NCBI RefSeq assembly: GCF_002099425.1
Contig: NW_018344037.1
Location: 7,091,001-7,155,000 of the forward strand
DNA from: Phascolarctos cinereus
Taxonomy: Eukaryota; Chordata; Mammalia; Diprotodontia; Phascolarctidae
DNA length: 64,000 nt
Direction of reading: 5' to 3'
A program made the position numbers and the translations under genes. Under the pieces are notes generated by a model. It made no database searches, was not told the DNA's origin, and saw nothing but the letters and a program-made list of their open reading frames with translations. Shown piece by piece: positions 10,194 to 22,329 of the stretch. The first letter of the stretch is position 1. Every line of letters begins with the position of its first letter.

Positions 10194-12254
10194 TACATAT
10201 TGATTTTCTCTACTTTTCCTTTTTTAAACATTTAGAAAACAATATGCTTATATACACATACATATATGTCTGTTTATATGCACATAGATATACACATAGA
10301 CATATTCTCTATCAGATCTCTCATTTATCTGACCTTCATATCAAAGCCTTTCTCCTATACCAATACTTCCATTCATAAGGAAATGATTACCTTTGTGTTT
10401 TGGACTTCATGAAATTATTTCTACTTTTTTTTTCTTGTGGGGCTGGAAGGGTGCAAAAAAGGACTTCTAAATGGCACACGTAACAGATTTTATAAAAATA
10501 ATAAATTCATGGAGAACATAAAATGAGCACAACATTATATTCCCTCTGAGAATTCTAAGTATTTTACTTTTAACTGTTTTGCAAACTTTTAAATACTGTT
10601 CAAATGTCAGTTTTTATTATTAAGTTGTTATATACCATTCTACAGCTTGAAAATAAAGACAGAAAGACAGGTTATATGTAGAATCCAAGAGAGGGCATTG
10701 AGTTGGCATAGAATCTTTATGCTGACTATAAGAACAAATTTTAATTTCTACATTTTCTATAGAAAGCACCTGTTCTCACACATCTACTGCACTTTTATAA
10801 ATATTGCTTATATATAGCATAAGTATATCTGTTTTTTCTAATCAAAACAAATTTCTTAGTCAAAAGTCAAGTAAAAATAAGTAATATGAAAAGAATGATG
10901 TGGTGAAAGGATTGATACATATAAATCTCCCTTTTGTTCAGGAAAGGAGAACACTGATGGAAAAACAGTGGTTATGAGGAAAATCTGATTGTGATATTAC
11001 ATACCCTTCCTCACCCCATGCCAGAGAAATGAAATTAGTAGATGATATTAGATGATGACTATTGGGATCTTACCATTCTTGATGAAAAACACTCTGAAGA
11101 ATGGAAAGAATGAAACAGGTAAATGGTAAGTCATAGAATGAAAATAACTACAAAAGAGATTGAACTGCATGATTTTTGGCTGGGTTCACTGAATTATCAT
11201 TCCTTGGAAGAACACTACTTAAATTGTTTAAATTATATTTTCATTTCGATCATATATATTTAAACAATGTAACTTAATTTATAATTTGATCAACATACAC
11301 AGTGGTTTACCTAATATAAATTCCTTTCATTTCCCTATGTTACATCTAGATTGAATCTGCTTTACTTCTTTCCTGGTATCTCATAATTTTAAACTAGAGA
11401 GAGAGAAAAAATCATTGACTTTCCTGTAAGACACTTAAAAAAAAGATAATATCTTTTCACCACTCTAGGTTTTTTTTTTCCTTTCATTACTAACTACCCT
11501 ATAGATAAGTCTTCTGTGAAGGCCTTAAATGCTTCTGAGTCTATCTCATTGTCAACTTTATCAGTAGGATTTATTTCTTTGAAGGATTTAATATTTGTCT
11601 CTAAATAGCGTATAAATTCTTTGTCTTCTGAGCAAGAAAATGTTTAGTTGTCATGATAGCTAATGATTTTGAATGCTTTGGAACTTAATGGTATTTTGAT
11701 GGAAAATGGGCAATGACATATCTTAAATTAATGTGTTGTTACTGGGTTGTATGCAAGAGAACCCCTAAGGAGTTTGTAAAACAAACAGCCATGTAAAACT
11801 TGAGAAATTGTTCTACAGTTATATGAGCAAACTCATTTTGCTGTGGAACAAAGAGATGTCTCCAAGGCTACACTGTATCATGTCAGACAGGAACAAAAAA
11901 CTCTTAAAAAGTTAGCAGTTTGAACCTGATACCTTTCCTACTAGTGGTACTAAGGTTAAATGGTAATCATTGTTTCTTCTAAAATCTTACAGTTCAAAAA
12001 TCTTTCCTACAGTTTTAGGAATTTATATAAATGAGAAACATCCCTTAAGGTGGTTCATTATGACATATATCCTATCATAAAATAATATATCCCCACCCCT
12101 TCATCTTCCTTGAAGATTATTTAAAATTAATTATTTCAAAACATTTTACTAAAACCATCTATTGATGACCAACCTACCCCTAGACTTTTCCATGCCAACA
12201 TGTCCCTTGATATAAAAAAGTAATGACTTGTAATAGTATCATATTAAATGTTTG
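10194..12254. other. Long stretch without recognisable gene or repeat
   Basis: A short TA/CA-rich segment lies at 10245-10310. Otherwise I find no ORF worth calling and no repeat that I can name. Positions 11460-12200 might be a very old repeat but nothing supports a family. Confidence 0.35.
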
Positions 12255-12420
12255 TAATTGCTTTTTCATTGAACAAATATAATTTTCATCTTATAGATGA
12301 GAAATCTGAGATTCAGAAAGTAAAGCAGTCTCTTTTAAAGTCATATAGATAGGAGCAGAGTCACTATTTGAATCTAAATCTTCTGCTTAGAAGGCCAATG
12401 ATCATTTTACCATACTAAAT
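12255..12420 (-). mobile_element. MIR-type SINE fragment
   Basis: The reversed MIR core is present: CATCTTATAGATGAGAAATCTGAG near 12289, AAAGTCATATAGATAG near 12337 and TTTGAATCTAAATCTTCTG near 12368. It is strongly diverged. Confidence 0.7.
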
Positions 12421-12559
12421 AGATACATTGCTAGAGTAGTTCTAATGCACCTTACCACTTGAAACAAGATTATCTCATGATCTTATGGTACAATTAAGTT
12501 TGTTAAAGCTATACCAACACCTTGTAGTCTTTTGCCACTGTTTTCACTTTAAATATATG

Positions 12560-13165
12560 TAACCCAATGAACTCTACCATTAACAACGGTGTATATCTAT
12601 GTGGCTCCAAATCTTTCTACAGAAAGGAGGGGAAGAGTATTTCTTCATCATTTCTCTATCAGTATAGGATATTCTAATTAGAGTTTGATTACTTTTCATG
12701 TTTTCATTTCAATTATCATAGCTATTAATATTCTATTCTTGGTTATGCTAATCTATCTCAGCTCACAAATGTCTCCACATATAATCCTCCACATTCATAG
12801 TTTCTTGTGGTATAATAATATCCCACCATATTCATATAGCCCAATTTGTTTAACTATTCACTAGCTGATGGACAGCTATGGTATTTGATAGATTTTGCAG
12901 CTATGAAGTGTTGCTATGAATATTCACTGTATATGTGATGTTCTTTTTTTTTTTTTCAAGGCAGTTGGGTTTTAGTGACTTGCCTAGGGTCACACAGCTA
13001 GTATTTTTTGGGTCTGAGGCTGGATTTGAACTCAGGTCCCCCTGACTCCAGGGCCAGTACTCTATCCACAGTGCCACCTTGCTGCCCCTGGGATATTCTT
13101 TCTGTCTTTTACCTCCTTGAAGAATACCTGTAGGGAAATTTTTCAGCAGGCCCAAAAGGCCTAGT
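12560..13165 (-). mobile_element. Old L1-like 3' end, split by a SINE
   Basis: Positions 12800-12945 follow the order of the L1 ORF2 C-terminal region on the minus strand: TATAATAATATCCCACCATATTC, then CCCAATTTGTTTAACTATTCAC, then GATGGACAG. The match resumes after the SINE at 13092-13160. Divergence is far greater than in copies A-D, so this is an older L1 or a related lineage. The part at 12560-12790 would be 3'UTR and is uncertain. Confidence 0.55.
12946..13091 (-). mobile_element. tRNA-derived marsupial SINE (WSINE1/Mar1-like)
   Basis: Read on the minus strand it begins GGGGCAGCAAGGTGGCACTG and carries the B box in GAGTTCAAATCCAGCC. It then has the CTAGCTGTGTGACCC block and ends in an A-rich tail (T-run on plus at 12946-12956). 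A one-mismatch 9-bp duplication, GATGTTCTT (12937-12945) and GATATTCTT (13092-13100), flanks it. It is nested in the old L1-like element, which must be older. Confidence 0.85.
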
Positions 13166-13439
13166 AGCATATGCTACAATGATGTAACGGACAAAAAAAT
13201 CCTGTATAAGTAAATATACATAGCAACATGTTCTTGTACCAAAAATTGCAGATGGTACTACAAGAACTGAAAGCTGGACAGCTATAGCTTTATGAACATT
13301 TACACATGAACAAATGACTTAATTCCCTTCCAGGTCTGAAGTTATCTTATGTTACAGAGGTTTTGCAGGGCTTAGACAAGGGAAACGGTCAGTGGAAATG
13401 TATTGCATTAGAAAAGGGAATATCTTGCATTACCAACAA
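13166..13439. other. No recognisable feature
   Basis: No gene or repeat is recognised in this stretch. Confidence 0.35.
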
Positions 13440-13750
13440 CAATGAGGCCAATGTCACTGGATCAGAGAATATTGTGGTAGAGTGTGGTGGGGCAATAAGG
13501 TCTAAGAAATCCAGAAAGTTAGGAACTGGTTAAGTTATAATGGGTTTTGAATGTAAAACAGATGCTTTTATATGTGATTCTGGAGGTGATAGGAAGCCAC
13601 TAGAGTGTTTGAATGGGAAGGGGCAGTAGGAAAGGACAGTGACATGTTCAGATCTGTATTTTAGTAAGATCAGTTTGATAGCTGAATATAAGATGGCCTG
13701 GAGTGGCTCTAAGGATATGAAGAGTTTAATAATATTTTAAATAGGTCTGA
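13440..13750 (-). mobile_element. L2 fragment
   Basis: The block GGAGGTGATAGGAAGCCACTAGAG followed by GACATGTTCAGATCTGTATTTTAG and AGATCAGTTTGATAGCTG is the reverse complement of the L2 ORF2 3' region. Equivalent blocks occur in the copies at 22590 and 26560. Confidence 0.75.
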
Positions 13751-14975
13751 ATAAATTTTTAATCCTGGATGATTACACTAATTCACAAATCTACCCAAAA
13801 TATGTCTTTCTTCTCACACTTAAGATTCCACTTTAGGTTATTTTCATCATTTTTGGTCTTCCCATGTAGCATTATTTTCTGCTTTTCTTGGTATGGAATG
13901 ATCAGAAAGAAAAAAAAAGTCTTTCAATGATTCCTTCAATCATGTTTCCCCCTACATAGATGAGTTCTTTAAATTATAGATTAGGTCAATATTTATTTGC
14001 TTAGAATATTCATAAAAATTTGTATTACTACTTAGCTCAAAGAATGATTCCTATGTCTGTGACTTTCCTTTTTCTACAGATCATTCAGGATTTTTGGATA
14101 AGTATTAGTGGACAAAATTTGGGCTTGTTATATAGTCAGATGAAGGTAAAACAGGTGAATATTCAAAATACTGCTGTGCTGGATAGAAATATATATTTTA
14201 AAATACCCATATGAAAATTTCTCATAATTTAGGGACATACTTTATAGAGGATTTAAAAAAGGTGATGGAAAGGATAGGCTCTCATCTCAGATGGGAATGC
14301 ATAGATGCCTTGTAATCTTCACCTGTGGAGGTAATACCTGAATCATTGAGATAAAAATTCCATCGAAGTATCAAAGACAATCTCCCAAGTCATTTGTAAA
14401 TTAGAACAAAGCTCTTTCTGGGAGACAGTCTGGTTGTTAAAAATTGTCATTGAGGACCTTGTTTAAGTTGATTGTTCCTAACATTCTTCCAATGGAAGCA
14501 AACTATGGGATAAGTGGAATGCCTTGCCAGTACTTGAACTAGTAAGGAGTGGTCCCTTGGTGAAGGAGGTGTCCTAAATCAAAATTGAGGTAAAAAGGAC
14601 ACCAAATGTAGGAAGAGGTTTCAGTTGCCCTATTATAAATAAATTCAATGTTTCTTAATCTTCTGAAGTGTTTGAACTCCAAGGGAGAAGGGCTGTACAA
14701 ATATGTGGGGATAGAAAAACTCTTTCTCTTGGTTATATGTATTCAGCAGTTGAACCACAAATGCAGGTATTAAGCCTCAAAAAATGCATACATAAAGCTT
14801 GGTAAGTATTATTATTAGAGCTGCAGGATCAATAAATAAAAATAATAATCACTGACCCACTTACAAAGTGAGCTCTTAGGCTTCCAGTGTAAATAATGGG
14901 TGATGAAGAGAAGCTATTTTTTCCAAGAGAATTAAGAATGTCACATATTTGAGGTTGAACAGGAACATCAGCAGA
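13751..14975. other. Unassigned stretch
   Basis: No gene is found and no repeat can be supported. A 64-codon frame at 14020-14214 has no recognisable features. Confidence 0.35.
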
Positions 14976-15300
14976 GCACAGGCTAGTGACCTGTGGGTCA
15001 CGATCCCATATGGGGTCATGTAACTGAATCTGGAGATTGAAAAAAAATTGGCAGTGTCAAAATGTTTCTGAATGCACAATGACCAAAAATTAATTAAAAA
15101 CGAAACACCTAATTAATCTGAGGGGTTTCTGGCAGCACTTGCCTGTATTGCATCGAGCAACTTCATTGCAGCCTTGGTTCTGAACACATGACACGCTCAT
15201 TTTGCTATATGTGTGCCATCACACCCATGCAGTGCCAATGGATGCTGTTGAAAGGTGAAAAGGGGTTGCGAGTGGAAAAAAAATTTAAGATGCCTTGAAT
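14976..15300. mobile_element. Possible non-autonomous DNA transposon (hAT-like)
   Basis: The segment opens with GTGACCTGTGGGTCACGATCCC and closes with GGGGTTGCGAGTGG plus an A tract. Paired GGGTCGCGA-type ends are common among non-autonomous hAT elements. No transposase is encoded. Precise termini and target duplication are not resolved. Confidence 0.3.
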
Positions 15301-15739
15301 TAGACTATGCTTAGCATTGTAATTCCTGTCATTGGAGAATACATTAACATATCAGTGAACTACGCATATCTGCACCATTTCTGTCACAAGCTCACACCCT
15401 GATCTGAAAATATAACTTATAACACTGTAACAGTGAGAAGTATTAATTGTTTGGTAACTTTTAAGATGAGGTTATTATGAGATGTATGCTACAAAAATAT
15501 ATATGGCTTATGAGTTTTCCTTAGTTTTCATCCAATTTTTATTCTAAAATAGTTGACCAGGCTATTTTTAGATGAAATTAGTTGCAAAATAGAGTATTGT
15601 CCAATGGAAATATTTCACCAGGAAAAGTCAAAATGAGAGTGATAATCTTCTTCACTAAAATACTATAATCTCTGAATGTGAGTTATACTTTCCTGGACAT
15701 CAACTGTATTTTTCCCTGAAAAAAAAATATTGATTAAGT

Positions 15740-15835
15740 CATATCTATCCTCTCTCTGAGCCTCAGCTTCTCCTTATAAAAATTAAAGGACTGGATGAAA
15801 TAGCCTATAATTTACTTTCAAGCTGTAAGTCCCAT
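15740..15835 (+). mobile_element. MIR-type SINE 3' fragment
   Basis: CTCTGAGCCTCAGCTTCTCC followed by AAAGGACTGGATGAAATAG and AAGCTGTAAGTCCCATA is the typical 3' half of a MIR-like SINE on the plus strand. Confidence 0.6.
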
Positions 15836-16802
15836 ATCCTGTACTTCCTTTTCCATTCACCATAATCTTTCAAAGTTGGCTTGGTACCTCAGTAATCCTT
15901 TCTGCCAGTTCTATCATTGCCGTGTGATAGATTTGTTTTATCCTGAACAGAAAACTTTAACCAAGTGCTTCTATGTCTCTCCATGTGTGTGTTTGCTTTC
16001 TCTTTTTGTTATTGGTTTTACCAATTCACTTTTAGTCATTTTTGGCTTTTTTTCAGCCCAAAATAATTTCCTTTGCCTGAGAAACAGAAACAAAAATAAG
16101 AACAGAATCTTAGCTATCTCCCCCCCCCCAAAATCTTTTGATTCTAATCTCCTGATGTCTGGGGTGAAAGTCAGTCTATACCTAACTTTCCTATCTTCTC
16201 TACCATAATTTTTGAGATGAAGGGCTCATTTTTTTTTTTACTAAAGCTACTGTCATTTCCTTCTGAGAAGCCACATTCCCTTTAGTAGTGAGAATAAGAA
16301 AAAATAATACAATTTCCTCTTAAAGATACTCTACTTTTTAGGGGAGAACTCATCATTAAGGTAGGTCAAGATGCCATTAGCTCCTCTGTATTTGACAAAG
16401 ATACCTCCAGTAGTTTCAGGTAATTCAAGTCCTCCATCCTTATTTTGTTATATTTTTGTGCCAAGTTTTTATCCTGTTCAACCAAAAACTGTTTTGTGAG
16501 TATATGAATACCTCTATTTCTACCTCTTTATCTATCTATAACATGCACACATAACATCTACAGCTAGCTATCTAAAACCTATATGTAACAACTGATTACT
16601 CTTAGGGTCATTTCTATGGTACAAATTTATTAACTATGGCCTATATTTATAGTATTTTTATCCCCTGAAGTCTAGTCATCAAAGGCTCATGCTTATATCT
16701 CTAGTTAAAGGTCAAACTCTTTAACAATGGGCTAGGAGTTGAATTCCTTGCCCTGTGTTAGGAAAATCCAATTTCTGATTATGATGGCTTCAACATTCTT
16801 TC
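15836..16802. other. Unassigned stretch
   Basis: A 110-codon frame at 15876-16208 has low-complexity composition and no recognisable motif. I do not regard it as a gene. No named repeat is seen. Confidence 0.35.
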
Positions 16803-16832
16803 TCGTGTGTGTGTGTGTGTTGTGTGTGTGTG
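16803..16832. repeat. (GT)n microsatellite
   Basis: The GT run is interrupted once by a TT step in the middle. Confidence 0.9.
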
Positions 16833-17587
16833 TTTGCGCTCACTTATTTCTGCCTATTTGTTTGTGTGTGCATATGTGAAACTTGTGCCTCAAAGCCCAT
16901 TTGTGTAACATTCTCTTCAATGGTGAAGATTAATTATTCAATGTTCCACAATTGTGATGGGAGGGGAAGGAGTTGGTGACAGATTAAGATAAGAGAGAGC
17001 CTAGTCTTTGTGACTTCTAGCTCTTAGAGAGAAAAACATGGTTTCAGACTCTCTTCAAGTTCCTGAAAGAGGGGAAAAGCTCTGGGAAGAAGCCAACATG
17101 AAGAGAAGCTGCCAACTAGATTATATCCTTGTTCCCAGCTTACTACAGTAGAAACTACAAGGAATATTCCCTTGAGTTAATTTTGAAACTCTTTCTTGGT
17201 TGAGCTGAATTATCTGAAGTCCAATGGGAGAATTCATTTACTCTGTACTATCTGATATATTCAAATAGCTATGCCCTTACTGGTTTCTTCCTTCTTATTG
17301 TGTTGGATAAATGGGTTTATTTGCCATTCACTATATGTGTTCAGTGTGGAATGATATTTTTGTGTGATGGGAGTAAAGCCCTGGATATATAGCTTGGAAT
17401 TCTTCTTTGCTGTTGAGGGATAACAATAATTAGGAATACAAGTTAAATGTAAAAATTATTTCCTACATACTACTAATGTTGGGGAGGGGAAAGTTAAATA
17501 TTGTTCCAGCCCAGTACCCCGTCTCTCTGAGGTAAGCACAGTGGTCAGTCTTGTGTCCAACCTCCTGAAGAGAATGCTCATGAAGGA

Positions 17588-17590
<3 letters not shown>
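16833..17590. other. Unassigned stretch
   Basis: No gene or recognisable transposable element is seen. Confidence 0.35.

Positions 17591-17644
<54 letters not shown>
17591..17644. repeat. (TC)27 microsatellite
   Basis: This is an uninterrupted 54-bp TC tract. It is followed at 17645-17725 by a TG/TA/CA mixed alternating segment. ORFs across both are repeat artefacts (poly-RE and poly-SL translations). Confidence 0.97.
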
Positions 17645-17646
<2 letters not shown>

Positions 17647-17725
17647 GTGTATATGCATATATACATGCATACATGTATATACATGTACACATATATCCAT
17701 GCACACACATATATGTATGTACATG

Positions 17726-18589
17726 AATTTTTATTTGTTACAGTAAACTTTAAAAATTGTGTAAACTCCAAATAACCTGGTAGGAAGTACATGATAAAAT
17801 TTCTATCCTCTATTAACAATTCAGTTCCAAGGTATGTAGTGCTTCTCACTTTTACTTACCTGGTCTCTTACCTTGTGTAGTCTAGGAGAATGTTTCACTT
17901 ATTAGTTCATCCTTTTCCTTCTCTTCATAGTGTGCTAAGAGTAAATAGGCTCTAACCAAAGATAAATAGATTAGTAAGCAATTTAATTGGATTAGAAAAC
18001 AGCACATCATTCTATAATGTGGCAACCAGATCCATTCTTTCAATCTGGAAGGAGAGATGAACCATTTGAATATTGTCTCTTGTCCTCAAACCATAACCAT
18101 TCAGCTGATATCTACTTCTGAGACCTTAGAAAGTCAAGATTAGAAAACAGCTATATTGTAGGATACGAAGAGAAGTCTAAATTGGAAATACATAAAATAG
18201 CTTGAATCTAAAAGACCTATTGCTTTCCTTGAGGTCCATTTGCTGCTTACTTCATCAGCTGCAACTTGAAGTCACTTTACTTCTCTACAAGGTCAATTTG
18301 GTCCTCTGTCTCCTCAGTTTGAACCCTTATCTGACCTAGAAAGTAACACAGAAATGAAACATAGCTGAAATGACCAGATTAGGCTACTACTCAAATGACA
18401 TCACCTGACTGACAAATGTAAAGCTATGAGTGGTAAGAAGGTAGATACAACTCAGCTATCATTGTTCCAACTCATCTCATTTTCATCTTCATAGTGTAAA
18501 TGTACCACTATACTTATGGCAATACCTTGACACTCTTGGTAGTATAGGTCTTTGCTTAGCTATCCACAGCAAAGTGACCTGTTATGGCT
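17726..18589. other. Unassigned stretch
   Basis: No gene or named repeat can be supported. Confidence 0.35.
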
Positions 18590-18785
18590 TGAATCTTTGT
18601 TTATGAGTTGGAAGTTACTTTAATGATCATCTGATTCAACGTTGACTTAGAGATGAGAGAGCTGAGGTCCGTGAAGTTTAAGTGACTTTCCTGGAGATCT
18701 CAAGGTTAATAAGAAGCAGAATGGCAATTTCAACCCAAGTCCTCTAACTGTAAAATTAGTACTATTACTACTATATCATCCATAA
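18590..18785 (-). mobile_element. MIR-type SINE
   Basis: The reversed MIR order is visible: TCATCTGATTCAAC, GAGATGAGAGAGCTGAGGTCC, AAGTGACTTTCCTGG and TTTCAACCCAAGTCCTCT. Confidence 0.7.
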
Positions 18786-19029
18786 GATATGCTTATAATA
18801 TTTCTACAAGAAGTTAATGTACATCAGCTCTAAAGGGATTTTGCTAACTTATTTTCTCCAGATAAGTTGCTGAAGCCAGCTGAAATTTCTGTATACATCA
18901 GACACAGATCTCAGGTCTAATGATGATTCCAAAATTAAACATTTCTTTAATTTTTTGAAATCATTAAACTATTGCTACTGTCTTCATTAAGTGAATAACA
19001 AATTCTAGATGATATGATCATAAACTATC

Positions 19030-19105
19030 ATGCTGCACCACCAAAATGCCTAGTACAGTGCCAAGAACTTAGTAAACCATCAATAAATATTTATCAGACT
19101 GAACA
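19030..19105 (+). mobile_element. L2 3' end fragment
   Basis: ATGCCTAGTACAGTGCCAAG followed by CAATAAATATTTATCAGACTGAA is the L2 3' terminus. Confidence 0.7.
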
Positions 19106-19689
19106 AAATTATAATTTGCCAGGGATGAAAAAAAAAATAATAATAATAGAACGTGACAGGGGCCAAAATTCTTTGGAAGCTCAAAGGAAGCATTATTTTA
19201 ATGAAATAATGAAATGCATTTTATAGTCACGTAAAATTGATAAATTTCTCAGACTTGCATAGTATTTGATCAGCCATAGAAATTAGTTTCATTACACACT
19301 AAACCTTTCATATCCAATGTAATGCACAGAGAATTACTCAGGAAAATGCAGCTTTAGTTCATGACAGGTTGACAGATAAGATATGATGATGAGCTCCATT
19401 AATATTTTACATAAGAACAAAGTGTTTTGCTCCTATTTCATACACTTTGTTCTTACTTCAAATTTTATATTGAAGTACTACTAGGTATGTATTATTAATA
19501 AAATTTGACACAGGTAGCTGACTGAAGAAAAAAGTTTATTAGGTATTCACTATCACTTTACTTCTCCATTAATTTTTATGATTATAAAGTACCTTAATAA
19601 CAGGTCAGTAGCTTTTAAAATTTATTTATTTATTAACATGTCTTTGCTTCTTTCAGCAGTTCAGCTTATAAAATACAATTGGATTCAGT
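19106..19689. other. Unassigned stretch
   Basis: No gene is recognised. Simple AT-rich sequence. Confidence 0.35.
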
Positions 19690-19870
19690 ATGTTTTTTTG
19701 GGAAAATCTGAGAGTTTAACCTGAGTTCAAATATCTATTCTAAAACTTACTACTTGGTAGCTCTTAGCCAAATCATTTAAATTTTTTGACCCTCAGTTTC
19801 CTCATTTATAAATGAGGATATTGAATTAAAAACTTCTAAGGACTCTCTCAGCTCAAAATATATTATTGGG
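19690..19870 (+). mobile_element. MIR-type SINE
   Basis: The forward MIR order is present: CCTGAGTTCAAATATC, CCAAATCATTTAAAT, CCTCAGTTTCCTCATTTAT and CAGCTCAAAATATATTATTGGG. Confidence 0.75.
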
Positions 19871-19889
19871 AATTGCATAAATATGACCA

Positions 19890-19891
<2 letters not shown>

Positions 19892-19937
<46 letters not shown>
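19892..19937. repeat. (TG)n microsatellite, 46 bp
   Basis: A pure TG run lies between the MIR at 19690 and a short AAT/AAC triplet tract at 19981-20012. Confidence 0.96.
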
Positions 19938-19941
<4 letters not shown>

Positions 19942-19980
19942 CAGGGGGTGATTTGAAACACAATATAACATTATTCAGTG

Positions 19981-20012
19981 GTAATAATAATAACAACAAC
20001 AACAACAATAAA
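19981..20012. repeat. (AAT)n/(AAC)n triplet tract
   Basis: An AAT run turns into an AAC run at about 19992. Confidence 0.9.
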
Positions 20013-20024
20013 AAGTCATAGCAG

Positions 20025-20235
20025 TGTGGTGGCGAGAAATCAGATTGAAAGTTAAACCTGGGTTCAAATCTTGACTCTGACATATTCTGGTTATGTCACC
20101 CTAGGCAAGTTATTTAAATTCTTAGTGCTCTGGGCAATTGGCTAAGAATTATAAATTCCAAAAAGGGTGCCCTCTTGCATTGGTAAAGGGAGTGCTTAAT
20201 ACAATGTAAATCAGAAATCTAGTCCTTATGCTAGC
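20025..20235 (+). mobile_element. Ther-1/MON1-like CORE-SINE
   Basis: The 5' part has CCTGGGTTCAAATCTTGACTC and TCACCCTAGGCAAG, as in MIR-type SINEs. The 3' tail has GACTATAAG-like AGAATTATAAATTCC, then GGTGCCCTCTTGCATTGG, and a closing AATCTAGTCC. This tail distinguishes it from MIR proper. A related tail occurs at 38500-38555. Confidence 0.65.
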
Positions 20236-20959
20236 CCCCCCCAAAAAAAACTCCCAAACCAAAACAAACAAAAACCCTAATATCTTTATGATTTAAATTT
20301 TTAAAAGGACTTTACAAAGTGAAATTGCAGAAGCCATTGTAATTAATGTTGTTTGGATCTTAGTTCTGAGCCTTTCAGCTAAGATAAAAAATTTTGGACT
20401 TTGAAAGGTTGCAGAGATAAAAACTTATATGATATATACAACTATCCAGGTAATAGTAATCACATGTCATTCCTGTATAATACCTAAAGGGGTATTTTGC
20501 CCATAGAGATATCTATTTATAATCTGATCTGGCTGGCAGAGAATGAGAGTAAATACAAACTTTAAAGCTATATCTATCTCCTTAGTTTGTAGTCCCCATT
20601 TTTGATGTTCAAAGGTTAAGCTTGTAAGGCTAAAGTATTTCTAGGATTTATGCCGCTTGTCCTAAGAGCTACAATCCTACTAATAAATATGAAGAACAGA
20701 AATAAAATTTCCCCTAACTATTAATCTTTTGATCTGGTGGTTTAAATAGAATTAAAATTATTGAATATCTTTCCACCTTGTCTGTCCTTTTCCTCTTGGG
20801 GTTATCAATTTCATGTCTGATTATTCCTCACTTATTCTGACCCTTTCCTTTGAAAGAAAAGATTAATGATTTCATATAGGGGTCAAGAAATTTTTGAAGC
20901 ACTTGGACACTCAAGCAAAATCCCATAATAATAAATATACAATGCAGCAAGGGGTTCTA
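20236..20959. other. Unassigned stretch
   Basis: No gene or named repeat is recognised. Confidence 0.35.
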
Positions 20960-21165
20960 CATGACCACCAAAAGGGTAACATGGGACAGTAGAAAAGTGT
21001 GTGTTTTAGATTCAGAGAACTGGAGCTTAAATCCTGTCTCAACTAATTATTATTTATGGGAATGCAGGAAATTGCCTCAATTTCCTCATTTACAAAATGG
21101 GGGGAGGGTTCAAACTAGATTATCTCTAAATTTCCTTTCAGCTCAAAATCCCATGATTCTTAATA
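20960..21165 (+). mobile_element. MIR-type SINE
   Basis: The forward order is GACAGTAGAAAAGTG, GGAGCTTAAATCCTGTCTC, CAATTTCCTCATTTACAAAATG and TTCAGCTCAAAATCCCATG. It supplies the N-terminal half of the 164-codon frame at 20961-21455, which is therefore not a gene. Confidence 0.75.
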
Positions 21166-22329
21166 ATTTTACTACATTGGTAGATTTTAATAATGAGTAC
21201 TTCGTTAATGTAGTTACAAATGAATTATCTCCAGCCAGTGAAGGTGCACAACAAATATCATTTATCTTTAATAAAACAAGAGCAAGAACAAGAAGATCAT
21301 CAACATCAACAGCTACTACATTACTATTAGCTAGTTATGAACTGTTTGAAGAACAATTTTACCTTCCTGTTTTTCAATGTGAAAATAAAACTCCACTGAG
21401 TAGAGAAGAACTGAGTTTTTACCAAGTTACTGGTGATGATTTTCTTGCCTATTGACATTTAAAATCCTACCTTTTCATATCACATATTCAACAATTAAAG
21501 CTCCCTAACTGCTCATTATAGCCCACACAAACCATGTAGAAGCCCCCCTATAGAGGGGTAAGGAGGAAGTTGTACATTTGAGACATCTTTTTTCTATTCT
21601 AGGCTTATGGTTCTGGTATACTTTAAAGATAAAGGTAGGATGGACTTTCTGAAGGTGAATGTACAAATACAAAAAAAATACAGATTAAAATAGTGACAAA
21701 GAATTAGAACTATGCTCTCTGAAACAGTGTTCTTCTCAATATATCTTGATTTAATTTGTAAACAATGGACATCATCCCATTCTCAGTCAATATATTTCTA
21801 AGATACTTTTCCAAAATGACATTTATTCAGGAATAGTAATCTCATTTTTATGTATGTAAAGAAAGCATAAGAGGCTATATAAATTTAGTATGAAGTATTA
21901 TAAGCAGGTATGAATGACTTTTACATAACATCTGGGATGGCTATCTCCCCATTTTTTTGGATGTTATTCACATTGTATTATACTTTGTATAATGTGGCAA
22001 AAATTAATCTGGTGTCTATATTAACTTAAATATTTAATGCATGAAAATGTTATTTGCTCAATTAGTAGTCACTTGACATTATTCAATTATTATTCAGCTA
22101 TCATCAAAAATGGAAGCTGTGGAATCTCTATTTCATCAATGTTGATTTAAACAGTTGTAGTTAGTATACTCTATTAGAATGGGGAGGGTTCAGGTGGTAG
22201 CACGTTTGGTATAAAAGTTAAATACAAGTTAGAAGACTTTCAGAAAAGAAAAATGACATATGAACATGTATGTACTTTTTCAATATGTCAATGGATTTCT
22301 GTTTATTTAGAAAACCAAGTCTCCGATCT
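21166..22329. other. Unassigned stretch
   Basis: The distal part of the 164-codon frame (21166-21455) is open but has no match that I recognise and no promoter or splice context. The rest holds nothing I can name. Confidence 0.35.

Noticed and set aside
14976-15300. Certain hAT element
   Set aside because: Only the GGGTCACGATCCC and GGGGTTGCGA words support it. Termini and target duplication could not be fixed, so it is listed at low confidence only.
17456-17849. ORFs on both strands rich in RE, SL or Y/I/H
   Set aside because: Products of the (TC)27 and adjoining TG/TA microsatellite.
20961-21455. 164-codon open frame, the longest outside L1 and microsatellites
   Set aside because: Its first 65 or so codons are a MIR element. 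The remainder has no recognisable domain and no splice, promoter or conservation evidence.
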